NCBI GenBank assembly: GCA_030220185.1 | Contig: JASPKZ010009692.1 | Coordinates: forward strand, 88,587 to 152,586 | Reading direction: 5' to 3' | Length of the DNA stretch: 64,000 nucleotides | Source: Diploptera punctata | Lineage: Eukaryota; Arthropoda; Insecta; Blattodea; Blaberidae | Shown: positions 1 through 9,960 of the stretch, piece by piece | Position numbering within the stretch: the first letter of the stretch is position 1 | How the letters are laid out: every line of letters starts with the position of its first letter | Notes under the pieces: model-generated | The model's database searches: none | Told to the model about the DNA's origin: nothing | What the model saw: only the letters and a program-made list of their open reading frames with translations | Made by a program: the position numbers and the translations under genes

Positions 1-164
1 GTAAATATGTTTGTTTATTTTGTTATCACATTCAGAACTATCATAATGAGTAATTGAAAGGCTCATAGGAAGGATCAGGTTTTGTGCCATAATAATTATG
101 CCTCTGATGACTTTTAGATTACGAAAAAATTTTAGTATTTATTAGACATTCACTTACCCAATGA

Positions 165-470
165 ATTACTGCAAGTTCTACAGAATCGCAGTGTGCATGC
201 GCGAATGCTTAATGTAACTTCCACCATGTGGTAGGATATATATGTGAAATTGGTATGAACAATTTTCACAATAAATTTCCAAATATGTTCATAAAAAATG
301 GACATACACAAACTTCCTCTTCCTAACCTAACAAAATAAATTGCATGCACATTATTTAACAATGGTGTACACTAACTTGTCTCATCAGAACCTAACAAGA
401 TTAAGATATAGTGGAAGTCACATTATACATTGTGCATGTACACTGCAATTCTGTAAAACTACATTGAGAG
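165..470. repeat. Foldback (MITE-like) repeat with about 60-bp inverted ends
   Basis: Bases about 165-230 and 400-470 are imperfect reverse complements; the core is ctacagaatcgcagtgtgc at the left against its complement at the right. A diverged relative lies at about 45085-45440 and has the same inverted layout. No coding potential is seen. It could be a small non-autonomous DNA element or part of a larger dispersed repeat, because similarity between the two loci continues past the right arm (471-620 with 45450-45620). Confidence 0.5.
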
Positions 471-1452
471 ATAAATAGCAAAATTTGCATACACAAATAA
501 ATATTTTATACTTGTAAAATATGTTTCAAGAATCATTGCTAAATGTTTAAAATAGTATGAAATGTTATTACAAATGGTAAAAGTATATAGTGCAACTGTG
601 GCATACGTATGTTGTATGTAAAATTATAGAATATCACAATCTAAAGTTCAGCCTACATTATCTGCAAGAAATGTTATTTACCTCTCTTGAGCAACAGGAA
701 TGCGATGAAATGATAGCAGTTTTCCTCCTTCAGCTGAAGATGAATATGATTGACTTCTGCATTCCGGAACACAACAAAAATTGTTGTTCACCATGATCTA
801 AATTATAAACACAAAATCCATAGATTATTTAACATCAAATCAATAAACTATTAAATTTCTATAGTACTACAATTCAGCAAATTATATAAAATGATGTTCG
901 AAGCTAACATCATACATTAATTTGATTATATATCTTGAGGTTGTAGTTATGTCAAAGATATGATATCCATGTACATTCATCATAAAAAATTATTAATTAC
1001 GTAAAATATTGTTTATAGAACATTGAACAAAAGCATGTTTGCTCTCAACAATTTCTTTATACCTTAAATAAGTAAAATACAAATTATATATATATTTTTT
1101 TTAACACTGCGTTTTAATTTAATACACTTACTGAGAAAATTGTTGTAATATTCTTGTAAATTTCAAGAGACCAATTGTTAATTTAAATAAACAAAATATT
1201 GCTACCAATTATAGCATGGCTTTCGTGTATATTTTAAAATATGTAGGCAACATAATGAAAAAAAAAGTACAGAGTTGATTATGGTATTAAATAAAAAAAA
1301 CTATAAATACATTATTCAAAACTTTCCAAAATAATGTTAGAAGCAAGAATTTAAACAAAAGTTGATTTCATGATAATTTTCATATTAAAATTGAGAGAAA
1401 GCCAACTTATTAAAAAATTAAAAAAATATTTAATTTAGTAAATTAGTAGGTC
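471..1452. other. AT-rich stretch without a recognisable gene
   Basis: The first 150 bases resemble 45450-45620, an extension of the dispersed repeat to the left. The rest is AT-rich with homopolymer runs. I see no coding region, RNA gene or element boundary. Confidence 0.6.
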
Positions 1453-1657
1453 TTCTTAATATTATTCGTTTTTAAACACCTTAATGATGGACAAATTATA
1501 TTTGAAAAGAAAAATATACGCCTAGACTGGGGTTTGAACCCAGGACCTTTGACTTTCTATGTCAATGCTCTTCCGCTCAGATGGAAGAGCATTGACAGAA
1601 AGTCAAAGGTCCTGGGTTCAAACCCCAGTCTAGGCGTATATTTTTCTTTTCAAATAT
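1453..1657. repeat. Palindromic double copy of SINE-A (tRNA-derived)
   Basis: Two tRNA-like halves face each other. Arms at about 1495-1577 and 1581-1660 are near-perfect reverse complements with one 2-base indel and almost no spacer. Each arm carries the B-box-like block and the T-arm of the SINE-A tRNA-like unit. The element is bracketed by a 12-base direct repeat, aattagtaggtc (1441-1452 and 1658-1669), which fits a target-site duplication, so the palindrome seems to have been inserted as one unit. No functional tRNA is expected, because the acceptor 5' half is missing. Confidence 0.7.
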
Positions 1658-1669
1658 AATTAGTAGGTC

Positions 1670-1936
1670 CGTTGGGTGCACTTACACCTGCCAAAATAGC
1701 AGACGAAACAGTGTTACGAGTAAAGCGCCTCCAAGCGTTGACAGAAAAAACTAGGCCTGGCATCACCTTCTTCCATTTGCGTTGGCCTGGGGTGGCTATA
1801 GCTGTGTGGAGTCCCTTCATGTCTTCTTCAGGTAGAAGCCATTCATTGTGTATTTGTGAATGATGATTCATTGCAATTGAATGTGGGCCTAGTAGAGTAA
1901 AGGTAAAGGAAGGATTTCTGCTTGGATGGGAATGAA
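1670..1936. other. Intergenic, nothing recognised
   Basis: Short open frames exist on both strands, but none has a recognisable domain, splice context or repeat match within the window. Confidence 0.5.
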
Positions 1937-2009
1937 GCCTGGATTAGCTCTGTGGTCTGAGCGTTAGCACGGAAAGCTAAAGGTTCGGGGTTCGATTCCT
2001 GGTTCAGGC
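1937..2009 (+). repeat. SINE-A tRNA-like unit, loop triplet GGA
   Basis: The 73 bases can fold as a full cloverleaf: acceptor GCCTGGA against TTCAGGC, a D-arm, a 5-bp anticodon stem TTAGC/GCTAA with loop ACGGAAA, and a T-arm with GGTTCGATTCC. The loop has C rather than T before the GGA triplet. It is followed by aaaaatttttctcttt, the flank seen beside the other SINE-A copies at 3984, 24145 and 49549. Multicopy occurrence with fixed flanks makes a SINE more likely than a working tRNA gene. Confidence 0.6.
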
Positions 2010-2039
2010 AAAAATTTTTCTCTTTACCATTGATTTACA

Positions 2040-2399
2040 ATAATTTAAGAAGTGCGGTGTTCGTTGTTCTTTATTCTTTAGACACACCTAGCTGATGGAC
2101 TGGAGTGCTCTCTCATGTCATAATATCTGGTGTGATGAACAGATACTTTTAACTTCAGTGAGATATCCTTCCTCGCCAAGGTCCACTGAATATCTTTGCA
2201 CCTCTTAAACCTGTTGCAAATAACCATAATGTATTTCTGAGTTACAGTCTTTCGATGGGACTATAATGATGTGATTTTGTTGTTCTTAGCTAACAGCTCT
2301 ATTGTCATTTATGTATGTAATTGATGATCAAGATACAAGATAAATGATTATGAGCAGCTTTCAGGATGTTCCATCTGGAATTTAATCAAGAAACACATC
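2040..2399. other. Intergenic, nothing recognised
   Basis: No open frame with a domain and no repeat recognised within the window. Confidence 0.5.
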
Positions 2400-2705
2400 C
2401 TTTATATAGATTATGAAAATGCTTTATAATAAGAAATAAATTGTGGAATCTAATGGGGGAAAAAAAAAACAGGCTTCCCAAAATGCCTGATAGCAGTTAA
2501 AATTCTCTACGCACATTCATATATCATAATAAAGAATGAAGACAAATTATTAGAAATTCTTTAACATAACAACATGCCACCTTGGATTGTAAATAATGTA
2601 TATAAATCTAATCTTATTGGAGTCAGATATAACAATAGGACATCTAAAAGGAACAAAAATTAATAAAGGAGTAAAACAGGGTTGTAGCATTTCCCCAAAT
2701 TAATT
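2400..2705 (+). pseudogene. LINE-A reverse transcriptase scrap
   Basis: Broken frames read IDYENAL near the start and a GVKQGCSISP-like motif near 2665-2700. These match the IDYEKAFD and GVRQGCPLSP blocks of the LINE-A reverse transcriptase at 57211-58323. Several stops and frameshifts lie between them, so this is a dead fragment of the palm and fingers region. Confidence 0.6.
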
Positions 2706-2709
2706 TATA

Positions 2710-2900
2710 TCAGCTTCATCATATTTGGCCCAAAGCCCAGGTCATATCTCAATCTTTCTGAGAATGCTGTTCCAAACTTCAGTTTCTCTGGCTTCTTGTG
2801 TCTTCTAAAACTCCATCAATCCATCTATATTAGGTCTTTCCACATTCTTTTTTTTTTTGTCCTGGGTTATATTACATGGATATGGCCAGCCCATCCAAAT
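2710..2900 (-). pseudogene. LINE C-terminal scrap (WAGH type)
   Basis: Reading leftward, the translation contains FGWAGHIH followed by a decayed tail. This resembles the WAGHVARM and GRPRMRW region at the C-terminus of RTE-like LINE proteins. A related scrap lies at 48000-48330 on the same strand. It is short and full of stops. Confidence 0.4.
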
Positions 2901-3837
2901 CTAGCTATCTGTATATTAGTGCTAATTTAAAAAAAATACAATAGGAATTAACATTAAGAGGGTTATTTTGACTCACCTCATATTTCATGTTATTTCCTAA
3001 TTATATAAGTTTTATGAGCTCAGTGCATCTGGGAGAATCAATACCATTCATATGACTGTTGTTGTTTAATTAGTTTACAGTTGTACTTCTCATTAAAACA
3101 TATGGTAGATAAATTTGTTGATTGAAACACAATGGACAGTTGATTGTGCACAATATTCTAACATGGCAACAATTTTATCGATGGCAAGAAAGCTTCATCC
3201 ATAAATAAGTTGTGGAGAGAATAAGAAAAACCTTAAACCATTGGCAATAATTCATCCTCTTTTGTGCAAATGGTTATTTTTTTTTAATTCATGCATTATA
3301 TGCACAACTCTGTATGCATTCTTTGCAAGAACCCTGTTTCCTTTGGTGAGTTCACAAAATGTGTCTCGCTGAGGAAAGAATCAGTGGCCTCTAGCTTTCT
3401 TACCATGGATAAAATTGTTGCCCTTGTTGTATTTGCACACATTGAAGTGCTTGTTATGTTTCAATCAATGAATTTATATGCCAGTATGTTTTCACAATCA
3501 AAACTAGCTGCCTAATTGAGAATTGAGTGTTCATTTATGATTGAAAAAGTAATTTCTAATAAACAATTGTATTTTGGAAACTAATTATTAATAGTTGACA
3601 ATAGTCATAAGGTAACAATTGATGGTAGGAGTACCAATATTGATTTTCCTAGATCTACTGAGATCATAAAACTCCATTTAAATATTTCGTTACTTTCCAC
3701 GGGGATATTATAAGTTTTTAAAAGTGTTTAGTTTTATTTGGATTTCCCTATATTATTGAACTGTAAGTACAGTATGTGGAACCAATCAGGTCATTATACA
3801 ATGCTGATATTTGCAACACAAATAGTATATAAATGAG
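2901..3837. other. Intergenic, no supported gene
   Basis: A 74-codon open frame at 3291-3515 has two cysteine pairs but no recognisable family, no splice sites and no repeat match here. The remainder is AT-rich. Confidence 0.5.
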
Positions 3838-3905
3838 GTGAATCTTACCTCATAAATATTTGTGTTTCATTTGATGTTGTGTATGCCATCATCAGCTTGT
3901 CCACA
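3838..3905 (-). mobile_element. PLE-A 3' end (left member of an inverted pair)
   Basis: Read on the minus strand this has CTGATGA, then about 20 bases later a degraded ACAACATC where GAAAC..GTC is expected, then ATGAGGTAAG and a trailing ACCTCAT-like stretch. It matches the plus-strand end at 4372-4470. The two ends face outward, and the SINE-A block 3906-4258 lies between them. Confidence 0.5.
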
Positions 3906-4258
3906 CTTTTTTCCATGTTTTTATTATTAATTTCATACATCTCAATGATGGATAAATCATATTTCAAAAGAGAAAAATTATACGCTCAGACCGGGACTTG
4001 AACCCGGGACCCTTGGTTCTCTAGACCAAGTGCTCTACCACCTGAGCTACCTGAGCAATTACCGATCTAAACGCAAATTTTTCTCTATATACACTGTAAC
4101 CAAATGCTATGAAGCCTTTGCTTCTATCTTTGTAAATAGCGGCTCCTTTATTAAGAAGGCATATTTGGGAATTATACATTACATTATAAATGCCAGTACG
4201 GCTTTTTTCGATGTTTTTATTATTAATTTCATACATCTCAATGATGGGTAAATCATAT
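3906..4258 (-). repeat. SINE-A copy with duplicated flank; tRNA-like unit at 3984-4056
   Basis: The 73-base tRNA-like unit (minus) has a complete acceptor stem GCTCAGG/TCTGAGC, D-arm, anticodon stem TTGGT/ACCAA with loop CTAGAGA (triplet AGA after a T) and a normal T-arm. A Ser anticodon without the long variable arm of tRNA-Ser argues against a working tRNA. Inverted flanks agagaaaaatt and aatttttctct bracket it. The 55-base block around tttcatacatctcaatgatgg is present twice, at 3907-3965 and 4205-4258, so the copy sits between long direct repeats. Confidence 0.6.
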
Positions 4259-4500
4259 TTGTCCAGACTGTTGATTTTTAAGTTGTCGGCCCTGGATGTC
4301 AACTCCATCTTCTGGTTTATGAAAAAGATGGAGGGGGAGTGAACATTCAGGGCTGACAATATAAAAATCAACAGTCTGAAGAAGATGATGATGAAATGGA
4401 CAATATATCAAAACATGTCAAATGAAACAAAAATATTTATGAGGTAAGATGCACCAGATTCACCTTATTTATTAATGTTACTTCCTATAAACACATATAC
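4259..4500 (+). mobile_element. PLE-A 3' end with inverted repeat and decayed ribozyme
   Basis: An imperfect 36-bp inverted repeat (4262-4298 against 4343-4378) precedes CTGAAGA at 4377-4383, a later AAAACATGTC, then ATGAGGTAAG near 4439 and the block aatgttacttcct near 4488. The order ribozyme-like core, donor-like block and terminal block matches other PLE-A ends. The core has lost the G of GAAAC. Confidence 0.5.
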
Positions 4501-4797
4501 ATTATTGATTGTTTGTGTGTGGAAGACATTCATAAGTCTCATTATACTATGATGCAATGATAACTTTTAGCACATAAATATCTATGCTCTAGTAATAACT
4601 GTTATTATATTAGCATATGTATGTAAAGCAAGGGAGACATACCTCCAGAACTCATAGTTACAAGGTCAGGTCATTACTACAGATGGAATTGAAACACATA
4701 CAAGTGAGAAAAAATACCACAAATTAAGTTGACCATCTGCCAGGTACATTTTGGTACATAATATCTCTTAATACTATGTTTGCTACAAAAAAAACTA
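4501..4797. other. Intergenic, nothing recognised
   Basis: AT-rich DNA with no feature I can support. Confidence 0.5.
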
Positions 4798-5090
4798 ACT
4801 GCTGGCTGCTGGCCTCACATCCACATGTGTTAATCACAGAGGTAGACGATCAGCCAGCCAGTATAGGGGTGACATGTAAGGTCCCCAGCCATTATAGCTG
4901 ATTTTCTCAACCTAGAGCTGCTACTTTTTGTAACTACCCAAATTCTTCACGATGCTGGATGGGCACCAGTCCCATACCTGGCCAAAATTTCATGACAACA
5001 TTTTTTCCTCCATGGAGACTTGAACCGGTGCAAGTCCCATAGCTCTATGCCAAGGCATCTTGCCTTAACCATTTGACTGCAACGTGGGAC
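4798..5090 (-). repeat. SINE-C copy, tRNA-derived head at right
   Basis: Matches 23720-23985 and 50175-50462 over most of its length, with shared blocks such as cctcacatccacatgtgtt and gatgctggatgggcacc. The minus-strand right end has A-box-like tggttaaggcaag and B-box-like ggttcaagtct, which fits a tRNA-derived SINE head. Confidence 0.65.
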
Positions 5091-5394
5091 ATGTTTACTG
5101 CTATTACATGTTTTATAACATCTTCTGAACTTTCTGTAATAATATAACATCAGTATAAAATCTCAACGACTAGGCCTATATAGACTACAAGACATCCTTC
5201 ATAGCACAACCTAAATATTTGTCAGTTGCTATCAATTAGGTCCATATACATTTTTAAACGAAGTAACCATATCAGGTTTACTGTAATAAATAATAGTAAG
5301 TTTTTTACTACAATTATGAGGTGAGTCATAAAAGCTATTATTTATTTCCATATAAATTATTCATTTTACTTAAGAAAATTGGGTTGCAAGGGAT
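5091..5394. other. Intergenic, one isolated ATGAGGTGAGT
   Basis: Apart from atgaggtgagtc at about 5319, the motif found at PLE-A ends, nothing is recognised. It may be a remnant PLE-A terminus. Confidence 0.35.
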
Positions 5395-8270
5395 AGTGAC
5401 ATGCATTTCATCACCTCTCCTATCCAGATCTCATCCTCAACCTGCTCGTGGTGCAACCTGAGGCTCTGAGGACCGAGTACTGGTGGTATAACCACATCAC
5501 CTTAATGTAGAGGAAATGCTACATTAGTGGGAACCCCACAATTATACCCCTCTGGGCCAGCAACCCATCGGGCGAAAAAATTTACATTTGCTTTCAAGTC
5601 TCAAACCAAACCTCGGATGAATCAGACAGATCAACATGTTGACGACCTTTGCGAGAATAAGGATACGGCATGGAAGAAGGAAAATATTTTAAAATTTGCA
5701 ACCTGGAATGTACAGGGAATTTTCCATAAAGAGGCCCAATTAGACAACATTCTGGCAAAGAAGGAAATTGCATATGCAGCAATTTCTGAAAGCAAAAAGA
5801 AACTAAAAGGTTCGAAAGAAACACAAAATTATTTACAGTTTTATAGCGGAGTATATCACAATACAAGAGCAAGAGCTGGAGTAATGTCAATGATACATCA
5901 ATAGATAATTACACATTCCATAATGAAAGAATCATTCAAGTAAGACTAAAACTCTCACGAGGATACTTAACAATAATAGGAATTTATTCTCCAATAGAAG
6001 GCGAAGAAGAAGAAAATGACAAATTCTATTCAAAACTACAAACAATTGTCAATCATGTTGTAATGATATAGGCCATACTTAAAAAGAAAATGATAATGAA
6101 AACTATTATTTAAAAATCACATAAAGAAAACTATAAATGATTAATCATAGTTACGGCGGCAATATACTAAGTAATTATACCATAAGATAGGAAATCACAC
6201 TGATTAGTCATACTTAAAATCCATAGGAAATAAAAAAAATGAGTAGAATGTTATAATATTTTATAATAAAGTATCCTGGACTCACAACACACCACGATGT
6301 AGTTTCAAAAATATCAACATGTTTTGGCAGAAAGACCAGAGATTTCCACATTGGATGAAAGTTTTGTAAAATTGAACTACATACGTAAAGTGGAACTTTT
6401 CAGCTACATTAGGTAAAAGTTTTGAAGGCAACGATGAGAAATTCCCACAATTGGGGACAAGTTTTAGAAAGTGAAAGGGAACTAGATTTGGAAATAGGAA
6501 AGCTGGAAAAATCACACATATACTCATTTTCAATTTAGGCAAACTGTCTGTCTGGAGGCAGGGACTGGACCATGAATCCTCTACATGTACAATCAACTTA
6601 ACTTCAAAGGCATAAAGTTTAAAAAGAAACACTACAAACGTTAGTTAATTTGGTTAAATTTTAATAACTATGAATTAGCAAACTCAGGAGACCAAAGGGT
6701 TCAAATAAATAGTTAAAGTTAAAATTATTGAAGGTTTAATAATCTACAGGTGACTTAGTTGAGCTCTCTCATGTAAATATTGAATTCAGCGCTTTCAAAC
6801 ACGGCGATTCACTAGCTTCAAGATGTTTATAATTGTTTTATTATTGGATATGTCTTATGTAATGTTAACCTTTATAATAAAAGTGTTTTGTTTTATGGTT
6901 TATATGTTTCTATGTTCAATATGATGCTCCCATTAGTTGTGATTATAGCACTTTCACTGTCACGGGCCAAGGTCAATTAAAAATATTGAACCATTTTTCC
7001 CTTATGGGACACTACCTTATGACCTATTATAATCTAGGTCATAACACATGTAAATAAATCAGATATGCTCTTAATCATGGGAGATTTTAATGGCAGGATA
7101 GGGAACAGAAAAATCGAGTGACATGGAGAAGACACATTAAATAGAAATGGCCAAAGACTTATTGATTTTGCAGTTTAAAATCAAATAAAAATTATGAATT
7201 CCATGTATTAACATAAAGATAGTCATAAGTATACCTGGGAAGCCAGAAATTCTCAATCAATTGTAGATTATATTCTTTGTAACCAGAAACCATCTGATAT
7301 GGTCTTAGATACAAGAGTGTTCCGGGGACCAGAAATTGAATCAGATCACTATATTCTTGTCAGTGCTATACGTATGAAACCAAGATGGATTAAAACAAAA
7401 AAGAAAGTTCAGAAATTGGATTTGAAGTTCGAAGTAAGCTCCCTCAGAGATCTCAGCACAGCTTGGCTTTATAAGACAAGAATGCAAAACATTATGAACG
7501 ATTGCCCTGTCTCCGAAAATATTGAAGAGGAATAGAGTAAACTTGCTAACATCTTAAAATAATCTGCAAAAGAAAGCCTAGGCACAAAAAGGAGATGATT
7601 AAAAAAAATGACATGAGACATTGGGATGAAGAAATAGCGCAAATTATCAAAGACAAAAAAGAAGCATACCACAAGTACTTATCAAATAAATCAGAAGAAG
7701 ACAAAATCAATTACCACAAAACAAGAGCGATAGCAAAAAGAGAAACCAGGAAGAGACATAGAAAAAATTGGGAGGAATTTGTGTCACAATTAGAGAATGA
7801 TATTACTAGGCCCGCACCACAAACATGCAAAATCTTGAAAAATTTGAATTGTGAAACAAAAGACAATCTCAACCTTAATGTCATCCCAGCCAAACAATGG
7901 TCAAATTATTTTCAAAATCTATGGACCCAAACTCCAAATACTCTCACTTTATCATCATCCAATAACACTTCTACAGACTTGATTAGAGAGGATGAACTAT
8001 CAGAAGTATCAATGAAAATGACAATCAAAAAAGCTCCTGGAGAGGATGGAATCAGTATTGAACTATTTAAAAATGCAAATCCTCTGTTTTTAGACAGATT
8101 TCTAACATTCTTAAATAAACTATGGGAAGGGAGAGACATTCCTGTAAGTTGGACAACATCTATTGCAATACCAATATTTAAAAAAGGAGACAAGAAAAAC
8201 TGCCAAAATTACAGAGGCATCAGCTTACTAAATACTGGATACAACATTTACACCAATATAATTAAGACCA
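5395..8270 (+). pseudogene. LINE-A retrotransposon, 5' UTR to RT fingers, interrupted
   Basis: The non-coding leader (5395-5605) recurs at 48606-48845. Coding starts near 5527. An APE-type endonuclease is visible: FATWNVQG near 5700, IIGIYSP near 5965, then after an insertion MGDFNGRIG near 7080, HKYTWEARN near 7225 and ESDHYIL near 7335. The linker and RT fingers follow in the 317-codon frame 7595-8548, with APGEDGI, IPIFKKGDKKN and YRGISLLNTGY. Stops and frameshifts occur, for example near 5902, 7120-7200 and 7533. It is interrupted by the element 6059-7046 and truncated at about 8270 by a PLE-A copy. Confidence 0.75.
6059..7046. mobile_element. Probable solo LTR inside LINE-A
   Basis: It splits the LINE endonuclease exactly. 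Removing it and one copy of CATGT (6054-6058 and 7047-7051) rejoins the frame as NHVNKSD. The ends are TGTAATGA and TCATAACA, an 8-base inverted repeat with one mismatch that keeps the TG..CA of LTRs, with a 5-base target duplication. It is 988 bases with an aataaaa signal near 6868 and no coding capacity. A non-autonomous DNA element with 5-base duplications is the alternative. Confidence 0.6.
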
Positions 8271-8600
8271 TGGCTGCCCATGCATGGTCTGAAAAACATC
8301 TTATCGAGAAAGAAGCTAAATTATTAAAACAAATAGAAAAACCTAAAGAACTTACTGTTTGGGAAAAGATCTACATTCAAAAGAGCGAAAAGAAGAAATT
8401 AATGAACTTTGAAATTCCCGGTGAGAATGACCTGGTTTCGAGGTTTTTCAGTCAGCCAATGGCAGGAGAGAAGGACAGCTCTTCAAGGCGACAGAACAAC
8501 GGTCGTGACGATACTGAGGATGGAACAGAAACTATGTTCCGAAACTAGTTTATAATCAAATAAGAAGAACAATATGAGGTGAGTGATAAAAATATTCTAC
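8271..8600 (+). mobile_element. PLE-A 5'-truncated copy fused in frame to LINE-A
   Basis: From 8271 the sequence is nearly identical to 9627-9950. It encodes the C-terminal part of the GIY-YIG endonuclease (AAHAWSEKHLIE, KPKELTVWEKIYI) to a stop at 8546. The junction with the LINE leaves the frame open, giving a 317-codon chimeric ORF. It ends with a ribozyme-like motif and ATGAGGTGAGT at 8574-8584. Confidence 0.75.
8504..8562 (+). ncRNA. Hammerhead-ribozyme-like motif, PLE-A
   Basis: CTGAGGA at 8514-8520, one T, stem II GGAACA pairing with TGTTCC around a 7-base loop, GAAAC at 8541-8545, TA, then GTT at 8548-8550. Stem III is minimal, as known for Penelope-like hammerheads. Stem I pairing is weaker than in the sister copy at 9857. 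Confidence 0.6.
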
Positions 8601-8639
8601 CTTAATTAATTGTTATATCATCTTGAATAACTGCCTCCT

Positions 8640-9262
8640 GCTCCCTCTGTTTGTAGACTGATGAACCTCCAAGTCAAATCACTTCCCCGGGGATTTAAAA
8701 ATTCATTATTTTCTCCTTCTTGTTTTTTTAAATGTAGATGTTTTCCCAAACTGTGGGCTCTTTAGATTTATCTATTTGTTTTATTAATTTAGCCTTATGG
8801 TTCTTTCGATTTGATATCTTTTATGTGTGGGCAGCTACTGCAAATTTTTTTTTACTTCCCCATTTTTGACATTCCTGAGATGTTTTTTCACTCTGGTTTT
8901 TAAATTTCTCTTTATTTTCCCTATGTAGAATTTATCACATTCCCCAAATTTAATCTGAGAAATCCCTAATTTGTTTTCTTCTTCTATTTTAATCTATTAA
9001 TGCTGAAGTCTTTTTCAGTGCCAATCTTATTTTGAATTTTTTTTTTAACTTATGGTGCTTCAATGTCAATGTCTTGAATTTTATGTTTTCTTCTTTTTCT
9101 TTTAAAAGTGTACTTTGATTAATACATTTTTGTCCTTTGAACTTATTTATTTTCTTGTGTATCATGCTTTATTCAAATCCATTATTTGTTCCTACGTTAA
9201 TTATGTGTTCTTTTTCTTTTTCATAATTCTCTCTGTTCAGAGTAATGTATGTGTCGAACCAT
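8640..9262 (-). mobile_element. PLE-A fragment, endonuclease, decayed
   Basis: Reading leftward the translation matches the PLE-A endonuclease at 9345-9899 (KFYIGKIK-like, KEHLRNVK-like and WEKIYI-like blocks), with frameshifts. The upstream part resembles the RT-to-endonuclease linker. It forms a head-to-head pair with the plus-strand copy starting near 9335. No ribozyme motif survives at its 3' end. Confidence 0.6.
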
Positions 9263-9344
9263 TGAAAACTGGCTCTTTGTGAGCTAAGTTATTAAAACTA
9301 AGCATGAATAATTATGTATAAACTGTTGATGATATGCAAGCATA

Positions 9345-9899
9345 TTGAAATTCACATATCATCCATTAAAACACCACAAGTTTCAAAAATTTTTTAAAGA
9401 TTTCAACATAAGGTTAGCACCCAAAAATGACTACAGCATCAGTAGACTGATTAGACCTAATAAGAATGAGAAAATTAAAGAAGAAAACAAATCAGGGATT
9501 TATCAAATTAAATGTGAAGAATGTGAGAAATTCTACATAGGAAAAACTAAAAGAAATTTGAAAACTAGAGTTAAAGAACATCTCAGGAATGTCAAGAAAG
9601 GGGAAGTAGAAAAATCTGCAGTGGCTGCCCATGCATGGTCTGAAAAACATCTTATCGAGAAAGAAGCAAAATTATTAAAACAAATAGAAAAACCAAAAGA
9701 ACTTACTGTTTGGGAAAAGATCTACATTCAAAAGAGCGAAAAGAAGAAATTAATGAACTTTGAAATTCCCGGTGAGAATGACCTGGTTTCGAGGTTTTTC
9801 AGTCAGCCAATGGAAGGAGAGAAGGACAACTCTTCAAGACGACAGAACAACGGTCGTGATGTTACTGAGGATGGAACAGAAACTATGTTCCGAAACTAG
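9345..9899 (+). pseudogene. Penelope-like GIY-YIG endonuclease, C-terminal fragment
   Basis: The open frame is 184 codons. GIY is at residues 51-53, cysteines at 57 and 60, YIG at 64-66, the catalytic-type arginine of KTRVKEH at 75, a histidine at 79, another at 96, and the glutamate of KPKELTVWEK at 119. The CxxC plus two histidines is the zinc-knuckle-like signature of Penelope-like endonucleases, which nick target DNA for target-primed insertion. The RT domain is absent, so this is a fragment although the endonuclease motifs are intact. The apparent ATG is within the linker, not a native start. The frame ends over the ribozyme-like segment, so the C-terminal codons and ribozyme overlap. 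Confidence 0.7.
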
Positions 9900-9909
9900 T
9901 CTATAATCA
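9857..9909 (+). ncRNA. Hammerhead ribozyme candidate, best PLE-A copy
   Basis: Stem I pairs TGAT (9857-9860) with ATCA (9906-9909) and TA with TA next to the core, separated by a small internal loop. The core is CTGAGGA (9865-9871). After one extra T, stem II GGAACA/TGTTCC closes a 7-base loop. GAAAC is at 9892-9896, TA is a minimal stem III, and GTC (9899-9901) is the cleavage triplet. All conserved type-I core positions are met; the T after the first box is a deviation. Confidence 0.72.
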
Positions 9910-9960
9910 AATAAGAAGAACAATATGAGGTGAGTGATAAACATATTCTACCTTAATATT

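Larger units (their letters stand above)
9335..9960 (+). mobile_element. PLE-A copy, 5'-truncated, endonuclease intact
   Basis: It starts within the linker before the endonuclease and ends past ATGAGGTGAGT at 9925-9935. It contains an open GIY-YIG frame and the best PLE-A ribozyme-like motif. The left flank holds a minus-strand PLE-A copy, so the two are head to head around 9263-9335. Confidence 0.75.

Noticed and set aside
3291..3515. 74-codon frame with cysteine pairs
   Set aside because: Spacing fits no zinc-finger type I know, and there is no splice or repeat support.
3984..4056. Functional tRNA-Ser(AGA)
   Set aside because: It folds well, but lacks the long variable arm of tRNA-Ser and has the flanks of a multicopy SINE.
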